This document shows positions 1 through 4,420 of a stretch of DNA of 5,388 bases, piece by piece. The position numbers and the translations under genes were made by a program. The first letter of the stretch is position 1. Each line of letters opens with the position of its first letter. This DNA is from CAYPKW01 sp964411425 (GTDB taxonomy: Bacteria; Pseudomonadota; Alphaproteobacteria; Dongiales; Dongiaceae). The notes below the pieces were generated by a model. The model saw only the letters and a list, made by a program, of their open reading frames with translations. It was not told where the DNA came from and searched no databases. Location of the stretch: assembly GCA_964411425.1 (NCBI GenBank), contig CAYPKW010000124.1, positions 1-5,388 on the forward strand, given 5' to 3'.

Positions 1-190
1 CGCTCACCTCCTCGATCGAGCCCGCGAACGCGACCGCGTCGGGGGCGTGCGCCGGGTGATACGATTCGTCGCGCCCGTGCCGGTCGCGGATGGCGGCAAC
101 GGTGCTGAGCCGTTCGCCCAGGAGCGCCCGCAGCTCCGCGATCGCGGGCGCCGCCCCGCCAGCCTCCGCCGTCTTCGCCCGTGCCCTCAT
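1..190 (-). CDS. FAD-linked oxidase (D-lactate dehydrogenase/GlcD type), N-terminal part
   Basis: Partial gene; the first 63 codons are visible and the rest lies beyond position 1. The start is the ATG at 190-188; an in-frame TAG lies about 50 bases upstream and no other ATG intervenes. The residues LRALLGERLSTVAAIRDRHG followed by RDESYHP and then PDAVAFAGSIEEV match the N-terminus of FAD-binding (PCMH-type) D-lactate or glycolate dehydrogenases. In that family the RDESYH/PDAV stretch directly precedes the FAD-binding domain. Such enzymes oxidise 2-hydroxy acids to 2-oxo acids and pass electrons to cytochrome c or quinone; the exact substrate cannot be read from this piece. No strong Shine-Dalgarno is visible. 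The gene runs away from the SDR remnant at 240-329. Family call good, substrate unknown. Confidence 0.8.
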   Translation of the reverse strand, partial: MRARAKTAEAGGAAPAIAELRALLGERLSTVAAIRDRHGRDESYHPAHAPDAVAFAGSIEEVS

Positions 191-239
191 CGCCGGCGAG
201 GTTAACCCACGACCGGCCGCCGCCGCCAGTGCCGGCTAG

Positions 240-329
240 GGGGAATCCGCTTGCCCCGGCGCCGCCGAGGCCGCCGCCAACGTCACCGGGCAGAGCTACA
301 ACGTGGACCGCGGCGAGTTCATGTCCTGA
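240..329 (+). pseudogene. 3'-terminal remnant of a short-chain dehydrogenase/reductase (SDR)
   Basis: This frame is open only from just after a TAG (237-239) to a TGA (327-329). It ends EAAANVTGQSYNVDRGEFMS, which is the typical C-terminus of a classical SDR of the 3-oxoacyl-ACP reductase or 3-hydroxybutyrate dehydrogenase sort (N-[IV]-T-G-Q-x-x-N-V-D-x-G-x-x-x-S). No start, Rossmann motif or YxxxK active site precedes it. In the next frame, codons near 247-258 read PLAP, possibly the decayed FLAS that normally comes just before, which would imply a frameshift around 258-270. The remnant stops 7 bases before the end of the convergent permease gene, as an intact convergent neighbour would. I infer that a deletion removed the body of the SDR gene and left its tail. 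Confidence 0.65.
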
Positions 330-336
330 GCTCGTC

Positions 337-1104
337 TCAGCCGCGGACGAGAGCGAGCGCCCCTTGCCCGCCGGTGAGCGCCGCGAGCAGCATGACGAGC
401 CGAAGCACCCAGCGCCGAAAGACCTCCGGCTCGGCGCGGATGAACCCGCGGTTGCCGAGCCACACGCCGGCGAGAAGCGGCGGCAAGAACAAGAGGAATC
501 GCCACAGGCTGTCCCAGTCGATGATACCCTGGCGGGCGAAGAACCCGAGCCCCACGAGGTCCGTGCCGACGAAGAACGCGATCAACGAGGCCCGGCCCAC
601 GGCGGCCCCGGCCGGCGAGCCGAAGTAAAACAGTATCACCGGCGGCCCGGCGATGCCGATGCTGCCGTTGAGGAAGCCGACGGCGGCGCCGGTGGCGAGC
701 GTGGCCCAGCGCCCCGGCATGGTCTTGAGGGCGAAGCCGCGGGCGAGCAGGATCGCCGCCGCCAGCGCGACGACGCCAAGCCCCACCTGCATGGGCGCCG
801 CCGGCGCCGTGGCCAGGAGATAGACGCCGAGGGGCGTCGCGCCGACACACCCGGCGAACAGCCAGGCGATCGAGCGCCAGTGGATGTCGCGCCAGATGCC
901 GGGCAGAAGGTGGGCGCTCGCCGCCACTTCCAGCATGAAGATCGAAGGCAGGAAATCGACCGGCGCCATCGCCAGCGACAGCGCGGTGATGGCCAAAAGC
1001 GAGAAGCCGAACCCGCTGTAGCCCCGCACCACCGCCGCCCCCAGCACGACGAGCAGGCTGTACGCCACCACCGCCGGCCCCAGGCTGGCGACCAGTTCGG
1101 TCAT
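337..1104 (-). CDS. TauE/SafE family membrane permease (sulfite exporter family)
   Basis: A 255-residue, strongly hydrophobic protein with about eight or nine membrane segments (roughly residues 9-28, 31-48, 52-68, 77-99, 103-123, 132-160, 168-190, 200-217 and 231-252). Two family hallmarks are visible: RGYSGFGFSLL at 27-37 and GFLNGSIGIAGPP at 143-155, the repeated Gly-rich motifs of the two half-domains of TauE/SafE proteins (PF01925). Length is normal for the family. Members are inner-membrane transporters implicated in export of sulfite, sulfoacetate or other organic anions. The substrate here is not determined, and no sulfur-metabolism genes are next to it. ATG at 1104-1102 is the first in frame; the leader GGCGGGG is only a weak ribosome site. 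Its 3' end converges on the SDR remnant. The MITE-like element at 1227-1430 sits about 120 bases upstream of its start and may contribute to or disturb its promoter. Confidence 0.88.
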   Translation of the reverse strand: MTELVASLGPAVVAYSLLVVLGAAVVRGYSGFGFSLLAITALSLAMAPVDFLPSIFMLEVAASAHLLPGIWRDIHWRSIAWLFAGCVGATPLGVYLLATAPAAPMQVGLGVVALAAAILLARGFALKTMPGRWATLATGAAVGFLNGSIGIAGPPVILFYFGSPAGAAVGRASLIAFFVGTDLVGLGFFARQGIIDWDSLWRFLLFLPPLLAGVWLGNRGFIRAEPEVFRRWVLRLVMLLAALTGGQGALALVRG

Positions 1105-1244
1105 GCTGGCCCCGCCGTCAACTTCGCGCTGTCACCACCCGTCGTCGTCGCCCCGAGGGCGCCCGCTTGCCGCGACCGCGCCGCATGCTATTGCGCCGTC
1201 CGGCAAGGCGGCAAGGCCGTACTTGCCCCAGAGCAATCGCATAT

Positions 1245-1301
1245 GGCGGCCTCGCCCTTCGAGACGCCACCCTTCGGGTGGCTCCTCAGGGTGAGGCCGC
1301 C
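1245..1301. repeat. Palindromic intergenic repeat nested in the left arm of the MITE-like element
   Basis: A 57-bp palindrome. The outer arms 1245-1258 and 1288-1301 pair at 13 of 14 positions (GGCGGCCTCGCCCT against AGGGTGAGGCCGCC, the odd position being a G-U in RNA). The centre is a perfect hairpin, GCCACCC-TTC-GGGTGGC (1266-1282). The CCCTTCGAGACGCC...CTCCTCAGGGTGAGG layout is the sort of REP-like repeat scattered through intergenic regions of Hyphomicrobiales genomes (from general knowledge, not searched). Its absence from the matching right arm shows it was inserted later or lost from the other side. Confidence 0.65.
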
Positions 1302-1345
1302 TAAAACTTCACGAATTTCCTCATCCTGAGGGCGACCCCGAGCCT

Positions 1346-1374
1346 CCTCATCCCGAGCTTGTCGAGGGACGAGG
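1346..1374. repeat. Second palindromic repeat at the centre of the MITE-like element
   Basis: CCTCATCCC at 1346-1354 and GGGACGAGG at 1366-1374 are inverted copies (8 of 9) around the loop GAGCTTGTCGA. It is bracketed by the outer repeat halves CCTCATCCTGAGGGC (1319-1333) and GCGTCTCGAAGGATCAGG (1379-1396), so it looks inserted within an older copy of a related palindrome. Confidence 0.55.
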
Positions 1375-1447
1375 GGGAGCGTCTCGAAGGATCAGGAAAT
1401 TCCCGAAGAGCCATATGCGATTCCCCTGGGACTTGCGCCGTCGCCGC

Positions 1448-1476
1448 TTGCATTTCCGGCGGCGCGGGGTCATATT
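1448..1476 (+). promoter_or_regulatory. Probable sigma-70-type promoter of the XRE gene
   Basis: TTGCAT (1448-1453) and CATATT (1471-1476) are separated by 17 bp. They resemble -35 and -10 boxes only moderately (3/6 and 4/6). The -10 box overlaps the palindrome at 1473-1490, and the gene starts at 1513 after AAGGAGG (1503-1509). Confidence 0.4.
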
Positions 1477-1490
1477 CCATAAATGGAATA
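1473..1490. promoter_or_regulatory. Palindromic operator upstream of the XRE gene
   Basis: TATTCCATAAATGGAATA is a perfect inverted repeat: two 8-bp arms around AA. It stands out as an AT-rich island in GC-rich DNA. It covers the probable -10 box and initiation site and ends 22 bases before the start codon. Position and symmetry fit autorepression by the dimeric HTH protein encoded just downstream, as is usual for XRE/HigA-type antitoxins. Binding is inferred. Confidence 0.65.
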
Positions 1491-1512
1491 AATCGCCGAA
1501 GCAAGGAGGCCC

Positions 1513-1836
1513 ATGAGCGCCTTGAAGGCGAGGCTCCATCGCCTGACCCCGGCGCGGCGCCGCACGGTCGAGCGGCGTTATCGGCGGCTGGCGGCGGAAG
1601 CGATGCGTCTCGATGAGCTCCGCCGCAGCCTCGGGTTGACCCAGGCGAGTGTCGCCCGCCATCTGAAGGTTCGACAGCCCCGCGTGTCCAAGATCGAGCG
1701 CGGGCCCGGTGTAGCGCTCGAGACGATGCGGCGCTACGTCGAGGCTCTCGGCGGCCGGCTGCAGGTCACCGCCGTGTTCGAGGACGGTCGGCGAGTGTCG
1801 ATCCGCACCGCCGACGACTTGACGGCGGCGGAGTGA
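1513..1836 (+). CDS. XRE-family HTH regulator, HigA-type antitoxin-like, unpaired
   Basis: A 107-residue protein. The central helix-turn-helix spans about 34-66, with TQASVARHLKV as helix 2 and RQPRVSKIERG as recognition helix. It is followed by the tail YVEALGGRLQVTAVFEDGRRVSI (split here at residues 75-97), which is typical of antitoxins that accompany RelE/HigB-type toxins. The N-terminus is a very Arg-rich helix (1-33). The start ATG has AAGGAGG only 3 bases upstream, which is close but strong. In this subgroup the toxin gene normally lies directly upstream and overlaps or abuts the antitoxin. Here the upstream 80 bases hold only a promoter and a palindromic operator, and before that the MITE-like element; downstream are transposase remnants. 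It therefore appears to be a solitary antitoxin or a free-standing repressor, probably regulating itself through the palindrome. Confidence 0.82.
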   Translation: MSALKARLHRLTPARRRTVERRYRRLAAEAMRLDELRRSLGLTQASVARHLKVRQPRVSKIERGPGVALETMRRYVEALGGRLQVTAVFEDGRRVSIRTADDLTAAE

Positions 1837-1879
1837 GGCGCCTAGGGCCGCAAGCCTGCCCGCGGCACTCGTTCAGTAG

Positions 1880-2095
1880 GTCATCCCGCATGCTTTCGGC
1901 GAACGAGCGGTCGTCAAGCTGATGAACGCAGCGCTCATCCGCGCTGCCGAGCGCTGGCGCGGCCTCAAGATGACTGAGTTCGAGCGGTGTCAACTGAAAG
2001 CTATCCGCGACGAACTCAATCGCGCTCACGCCGAGCGAACCAAGCCCGCCGTGGGCGCCTCCCCAATCCGTTTATCCAGCAACGATCGGACTTGA
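1880..2095 (+). pseudogene. C-terminal fragment of an IS256-type (Mutator) transposase
   Basis: An open stretch follows a TAG at 1877-1879 and ends in TGA at 2093-2095. It begins VIPHAFGERAVVKLMNAALI and goes on RAAERWRGLKMTEFERCQLK, then AIRDELNRAHAERTKPA. This is the helical C-terminal tail of IS256-family transposases found in alphaproteobacteria (IPHAFGERA...LIRAAERWR...TEFE-R-QL-AIR-EL). The catalytic DDE core is absent, so the fragment is inactive. Recognisable similarity ends near 2050; codons after that (GASPIRLSSNDRT) probably belong to the junction. There is no intact terminal repeat. It converges on the IS5-type remnant at 2091-2180, so two different elements have been cut down to their tails at one spot. 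Confidence 0.65.
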
Positions 2096-2180
2096 CCCGG
2101 AGTCATAAGCGGATCGCGGCCAGCTTGACCAGAGCCAAGAAGTTGGCGGCGGATTATTCGAAGCGAGTGGCTATGCGGAG
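2091..2180 (-). pseudogene. C-terminal fragment of an IS5-type transposase with two nonsense codons
   Basis: Read on the minus strand from 2180, the codons give LRIATRFE, stop, SAANFLALVKLAAIRL, stop, LRVK. This is the C-terminal helix of IS5-family transposases, normally of the form RIATR[YF][DE]K-x-A-x-NFLA-x-V-x-LA-x-IRLWLR. Both stops fall exactly where the family carries Lys (AAA/AAG to TAA, 2156-2154 region) and Trp (TGG to TGA, 2108-2106 region), so each is explained by a single base change. Upstream of 2180 the small basic gene begins its last codons; the rest of the transposase is missing. Certainly inactive. Confidence 0.65.
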
Positions 2181-2317
2181 GGCGCCCCGTCGCCCGCCCG
2201 CTGCAAGCGCGCCTTCTTGGACCGTTCGGCCTTGGCCGCGAACCGTTCCGCGCGTTGCGCCGCCTTCTTTCTGTTCCGCTCGGCCCGATCCTGACCGTAG
2301 TTCGGACGTCGTGGCAT
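2171..2317 (-). CDS. Small basic hypothetical protein, 48 residues
   Basis: ATG at 2317-2315, stop TAG at 2173-2171. The product begins MPRRPNYGQDRAERNRKKAA and continues QRAERFAAKAERSKKARLQR before a short AGDGAPSA end. About a third of the residues are Arg or Lys, in one probable charged helix with no membrane segment. Small proteins opening M-x-[KR]-x-PNYG followed by a charged helix occur widely in alphaproteobacteria with no known function, and this looks like one (memory, not searched). The leader AGACGGGT is a poor ribosome site; a 6-bp hairpin lies 18 bases upstream. The final three codons overlap the IS5-type remnant in another frame, so the natural C-terminus may have been lost. The aminotransferase ends 144 bases upstream on the same strand. 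Confidence 0.5.
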   Translation of the reverse strand: MPRRPNYGQDRAERNRKKAAQRAERFAAKAERSKKARLQRAGDGAPSA

Positions 2318-2334
2318 CGATAACCCGTCTTTCT

Positions 2335-2351
2335 GCCGGCTTCGCGCCGGC
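2335..2351 (-). other. Short hairpin in the leader of the small basic gene
   Basis: GCCGGC-(5 nt)-GCCGGC at 2335-2340 and 2346-2351 is a perfect 6-bp self-complementary pair, 17 bases before the small gene's start. No T-run follows on either strand, so it is not a clear terminator of the upstream aminotransferase. The rest of 2352-2460 shows nothing recognisable. Confidence 0.35.
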
Positions 2352-2460
2352 CTCGGTTTCCTCGTTCACCCCAATTCATGACCGAAACGTCGGCGCCTGT
2401 GAAGCACGATAATCCCGAAGCGAACGCCGCAGCCTAACGTTCCAACTGGGAAATCAGGCG

Positions 2461-3786
2461 TCAGTATGTCTTGAGCACCTCGCGCAGGCGCCCGCAGATC
2501 TCGTCGATGTGGCGCTTCTCGGCAATGAGCGGCGGGGCGACGATGCCGGAATCGCCGGTGAACTTGACGTGCAGCCCGGCGGCGAACAGGCGCTTCGCGG
2601 CCTCGTAGCCGCGCTCGCCCGGTTTGGCCGCCGGCGCCAGGTCGATGCCGGCGAGAAGCCCGTAGCCGCGGATGTCGGTGACGACCGGCAGGTCCGCGAG
2701 CCCGAACACGGCGTCGAGGAAGTAGGGCGAGAGCTCGGCCGCGCGCTCGAACAGCCGCTCCTTCTCGTAGATGTCGAGCGTGGCGAGGCCGGCGGCGCAG
2801 GCGGCCGGATGCGCCGAATAGGTGTAGCCGTGGAAGAACTCGACGGCGTGCGCGGGCGCCGCGTCGACGATGGTGTCGTAGATCTTGGCGCTGGCCGCGA
2901 CCGCGCCCATCGGCTGGGCGCCGTTGGTGAGCGCCTTCGCCATGGTGATGATGTCGGGCGTCACCCCGAAGCTGTCGGCCGCGAACGCCTTGCCGGTGCG
3001 CCCGAAGCCGCAGATCACCTCGTCGAACACCAGGACGATGCCGTGGCGGTCGCAGATCGCGCGCAGGCGCTCCAGGTATCCCTTCGGCGGCACCAGCACG
3101 CCGGTCGAGCCGGCGATGGGCTCGACGAAACAGGCGGCGATCGAAGTAGCGCCGTAGAGCTCGACGAAGCGCTGCAAGTCGTCGGCCAGTTCCGCCCCCG
3201 ATTCCGGCTGGCCCCTGACGAAGCGGTTTTCCGGCAACCAGGTGTGGCGCATGTGCGCGACGCCGGGCACGAGGGCGCCGAACGCCTCGCGGTTCCGCAC
3301 CATGCCGGAGAGCGCGGTGCCGCCCAGGTTGACGCCGTGATAGGCGCGCTCGCGCGACACGAAGCGCTGGCGCTCGCCCTCGCCGCGCGCCCGGTGGTAG
3401 GCCAACGCCATCTTCATGGCGCTGTCCACCGCCTCCGATCCCGAGTTGCAGAAGAACACATAGTCGAGGTCGCCCGGCGTCAATTGCGCGACGCGCCGCG
3501 CCAGTTCGAACGAGGCCGGGTGCGCCAACTGGAAGTGCGGCGAGTAGTCGAGCTCCTGGAGCTGCTTTCCCACCGCCGCCGCGATCTCCGGCCGGCCGTG
3601 CCCGCAAGCGACGTTGAAGAGGCCGGACGAGCCGTCGATCAGGCGCTCGCCGCGATGGTTCCAGTAGTACACCCCCTCGCCCCGCACCAGCAGCCGCGGC
3701 TCCTGCTTGAAGTCGCGGTTGGCGGTAAACGGCATCCAGTGCTGTTCCAGGCTGTTGGCGGCGAAGCTCTTGACGGCGTCGTTCAT
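2461..3786 (-). CDS. Class III PLP aminotransferase, beta-alanine:pyruvate (omega-amino acid) type
   Basis: A 441-residue, full-length fold-type I aminotransferase. Landmarks are LEQHWMPFTANRDFK (13-27), the N-terminal signature of omega-amino acid:pyruvate transaminases; SSGLFNVACGHGRPEI (53-68); NSGSEAVDSAMK (114-125), the phosphate-binding loop; VLVFDEVICGFGRTG (251-265) with Asp255 for the PLP pyridine nitrogen; and ITMAKALTNG (280-289) with Lys284 as the Schiff-base lysine. It would move an amino group from beta-alanine or another omega-amine to pyruvate, giving malonate semialdehyde and alanine, in the cytoplasm. The region VKFTGDSGIVAPPLI (407-421) has Lys408 where many relatives carry the substrate-carboxylate Arg. 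The ATG at 3786 has GAGGA about 5 bases upstream. It stands alone as a transcription unit, with no malonate-semialdehyde dehydrogenase beside it. Family certain, exact donor not. Confidence 0.9.
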   Translation of the reverse strand: MNDAVKSFAANSLEQHWMPFTANRDFKQEPRLLVRGEGVYYWNHRGERLIDGSSGLFNVACGHGRPEIAAAVGKQLQELDYSPHFQLAHPASFELARRVAQLTPGDLDYVFFCNSGSEAVDSAMKMALAYHRARGEGERQRFVSRERAYHGVNLGGTALSGMVRNREAFGALVPGVAHMRHTWLPENRFVRGQPESGAELADDLQRFVELYGATSIAACFVEPIAGSTGVLVPPKGYLERLRAICDRHGIVLVFDEVICGFGRTGKAFAADSFGVTPDIITMAKALTNGAQPMGAVAASAKIYDTIVDAAPAHAVEFFHGYTYSAHPAACAAGLATLDIYEKERLFERAAELSPYFLDAVFGLADLPVVTDIRGYGLLAGIDLAPAAKPGERGYEAAKRLFAAGLHVKFTGDSGIVAPPLIAEKRHIDEICGRLREVLKTY

Positions 3787-3852
3787 GGGGTCCTCGCGAA
3801 GGAGTCTCTGGGCGAACCGCAGCCTATCCGGGACTGCCCGGGCGGGCTAGGT

Positions 3853-3870
3853 CCAAATCGCCCCAAATCG
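3853..3870. repeat. Two 8-bp direct repeats, 10 bp apart, upstream of the aminotransferase
   Basis: CCAAATCG occurs at 3853-3860 and again at 3863-3870, exactly one helical turn apart, 67 bases upstream of the aminotransferase start. A short hairpin, CCGGG-ACTG-CCCGG (3828-3841), lies between them and the gene. Same-face spacing is compatible with a regulator binding as a tandem dimer, but no protein is implied by the sequence. Confidence 0.35.
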
Positions 3871-3918
3871 GCCGGGCCAACGGGCGCAAGGGGCGCGCGT
3901 CGCCGCCCGCCAAACAAA

Positions 3919-3947
3919 TTGTCCGGATAACGTCAGGACACTATATT
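3919..3947 (+). promoter_or_regulatory. Probable sigma-70-type promoter for the HicA-like gene
   Basis: TTGTCC (3919-3924) and TATATT (3942-3947) are 17 bp apart, matching the consensus boxes at 4/6 and 5/6. Within the spacer, TGTCC (3920-3924) and GGACA (3936-3940) form an inverted repeat with an 11-bp gap, a possible operator. Transcription from here would carry the hairpin at 3979-4025 in a leader of roughly 120 bases before the gene at 4075. Confidence 0.5.
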
Positions 3948-3978
3948 GACGCGACACGGACGAACCGGAAGAATAATT

Positions 3979-4025
3979 GGGGTCGGAGTCGAATTGATTC
4001 CCGCGGATAATTCTACTCCGACCCC
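3979..4025. repeat. Long palindromic hairpin element between promoter and HicA-like gene
   Basis: GGGGTCGGAGT (3979-3989) and ACTCCGACCCC (4015-4025) are perfect 11-bp inverted copies. After one C/T mismatch the stem continues with GAATT (3991-3995) against AATTC (4009-4013), leaving a 13-base loop around CCGCGG. Only three Ts follow on the plus strand, so it is not a typical intrinsic terminator. Elements of the form GGGGTC[AG]GAGT...ACTC[TC]GACCCC recur in many proteobacterial genomes, sometimes near IS200/RAYT-type transposases (memory, not searched). It could be such a REP-like repeat, or act as an RNA structure in the leader. Confidence 0.65.
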
Positions 4026-4074
4026 GTTTCTTGCGATGGTCCGCCGAGTGAGATGATATCTGTGAGGAGAACCT

Positions 4075-4314
4075 ATGGAGAGCGCAACCTTCAAGAAGTG
4101 GCTCGCGGAACGTGACTGCACCTTCGAACTGCACGAGCGCGCCAAGGGGAAGCACATGGGATCGGCGAGCGTCGCTGTTCGCCGCGGCGATCGAACGGCG
4201 GTTCTCCCGTTGATCGGGTCCAGAAAACGACTCGACCCGGACGTCGTGAGGAGGATCGTTGAGGATCTCGGGCTCGACTGGTCGGAGCTGCCGGGACCTG
4301 CGAGCCGCGTATGA
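4075..4314 (+). CDS. HicA-like toxin (mRNA interferase fold), without HicB partner
   Basis: A 79-residue protein that lines up with HicA throughout: TFKKWLAERDCTF (5-17) for helix 1 and strand 1; GKH (25-27), where HicA has the Gly-x-His carrying its catalytic histidine, so His27 is the candidate; then VAVRRGDRTAVLPLIG (33-48), the two strands with the usual [ST]-x-[LM]P; and VRRIVEDLGLD (58-68), the last helix. HicA folds as a small dsRNA-binding-like domain and cleaves mRNA. The start has AGGAG 5 bases upstream. HicB normally follows directly. Here an ATG overlaps the stop (ATGA, 4311-4314), but its frame (MTETSWGSPIHTG...) has no HicB features, and the DNA downstream codes in another frame for an unrelated nuclease-like remnant. 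The gene therefore seems unpaired; the toxin may be inactive, chromosomally tolerated, or controlled elsewhere. Confidence 0.65.
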   Translation: MESATFKKWLAERDCTFELHERAKGKHMGSASVAVRRGDRTAVLPLIGSRKRLDPDVVRRIVEDLGLDWSELPGPASRV

Positions 4315-4405
4315 CCGAAACTTCTTGGGGATCGCCGATTCACACGGGGGCTCCACGGCGAACGACAACGCGCCGGGAAAATGCGTCATCAAGGGCAACA
4401 TCAGC
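4310..4405 (+). pseudogene. Remnant of a thermonuclease-like protein near its C-terminal CxIKGNIS domain
   Basis: In a frame different from the HicA-like gene, the codons read YDRNFLGIADSHGG and then STANDNAPGKCVIKGNIS. The C-x-IKGNIS stretch opens a small C-terminal domain found in alphaproteobacterial thermonuclease-like and related secreted proteins, usually continuing GERIYHVPGQ-x-YY...GERWFCSEAEA-x-AAGWR. That continuation is absent: after 4405 the frame becomes meaningless sequence running into the convergent enzyme gene. There is no start codon or signal peptide of its own. I infer a fossil cut at both ends. Its first bases overlap the last codons of the HicA-like gene. Confidence 0.55.
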
Positions 4406-4420
4406 GGCGCACGCGCCCGT

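Larger units (their letters stand above)
1227..1430. mobile_element. MITE-like non-autonomous element with inverted ends and 6-bp target duplication
   Basis: The ends, 1227-1247 and 1410-1430, are inverted copies matching at 19 of 21 positions. Each begins CCCAG and contains a perfect 13-bp core, AATCGCATATGGC (1235-1247; inverted at 1410-1422). The hexamer ACTTGC abuts both ends in direct orientation (1221-1226 and 1431-1436), as a target-site duplication would. Inside, a second inverted pair (1307-1327 and 1388-1408, 18 of 21 matching, sharing GAATTTCCT) continues the arms. The left arm is interrupted by a palindromic repeat (about 1248-1306) and the centre holds another (1346-1374). There is no transposase frame, so mobilisation would have to be in trans. 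The TauE-like and XRE genes lie on either side. I do not know the IS family of the ends. Confidence 0.7.

Noticed and set aside
181..1329. 382-codon plus-strand open frame
   Set aside because: Antisense to the clear TauE/SafE permease; composition is dominated by Arg, Pro, Ala, Glu with no domain, as expected for the opposite strand of a GC-rich gene.
1227..1430. Transcription terminator or CRISPR-like array
   Set aside because: The inverted repeats lack a following T-run and there are no regularly spaced direct repeats with unique spacers; the target duplication favours a transposed element.
2378..2437. Mini-frame of 19 codons (MTETSAPVKHDNPEANAAA) on plus
   Set aside because: No ribosome site, no homologue recognised, and too short to support.
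2366..3607. 413-codon minus-strand open frame
   Set aside because: Out-of-frame shadow of the aminotransferase on the same strand; Arg/Ala/Gly-rich with no motifs.
2509..3930. 473-codon plus-strand open frame
   Set aside because: Antisense to the complete class III aminotransferase with all catalytic motifs; low-complexity charged translation and no recognisable domain.
3847..4401. 184-codon minus-strand open frame across the HicA-like gene
   Set aside because: Opposes the well-formed HicA-like gene, crosses the hairpin element, and has no domain or ribosome site.
4408..4420. GGCGC-AC-GCGCC as a terminator between convergent genes
   Set aside because: The loop would be only 2 bases and no T-run follows on either strand.
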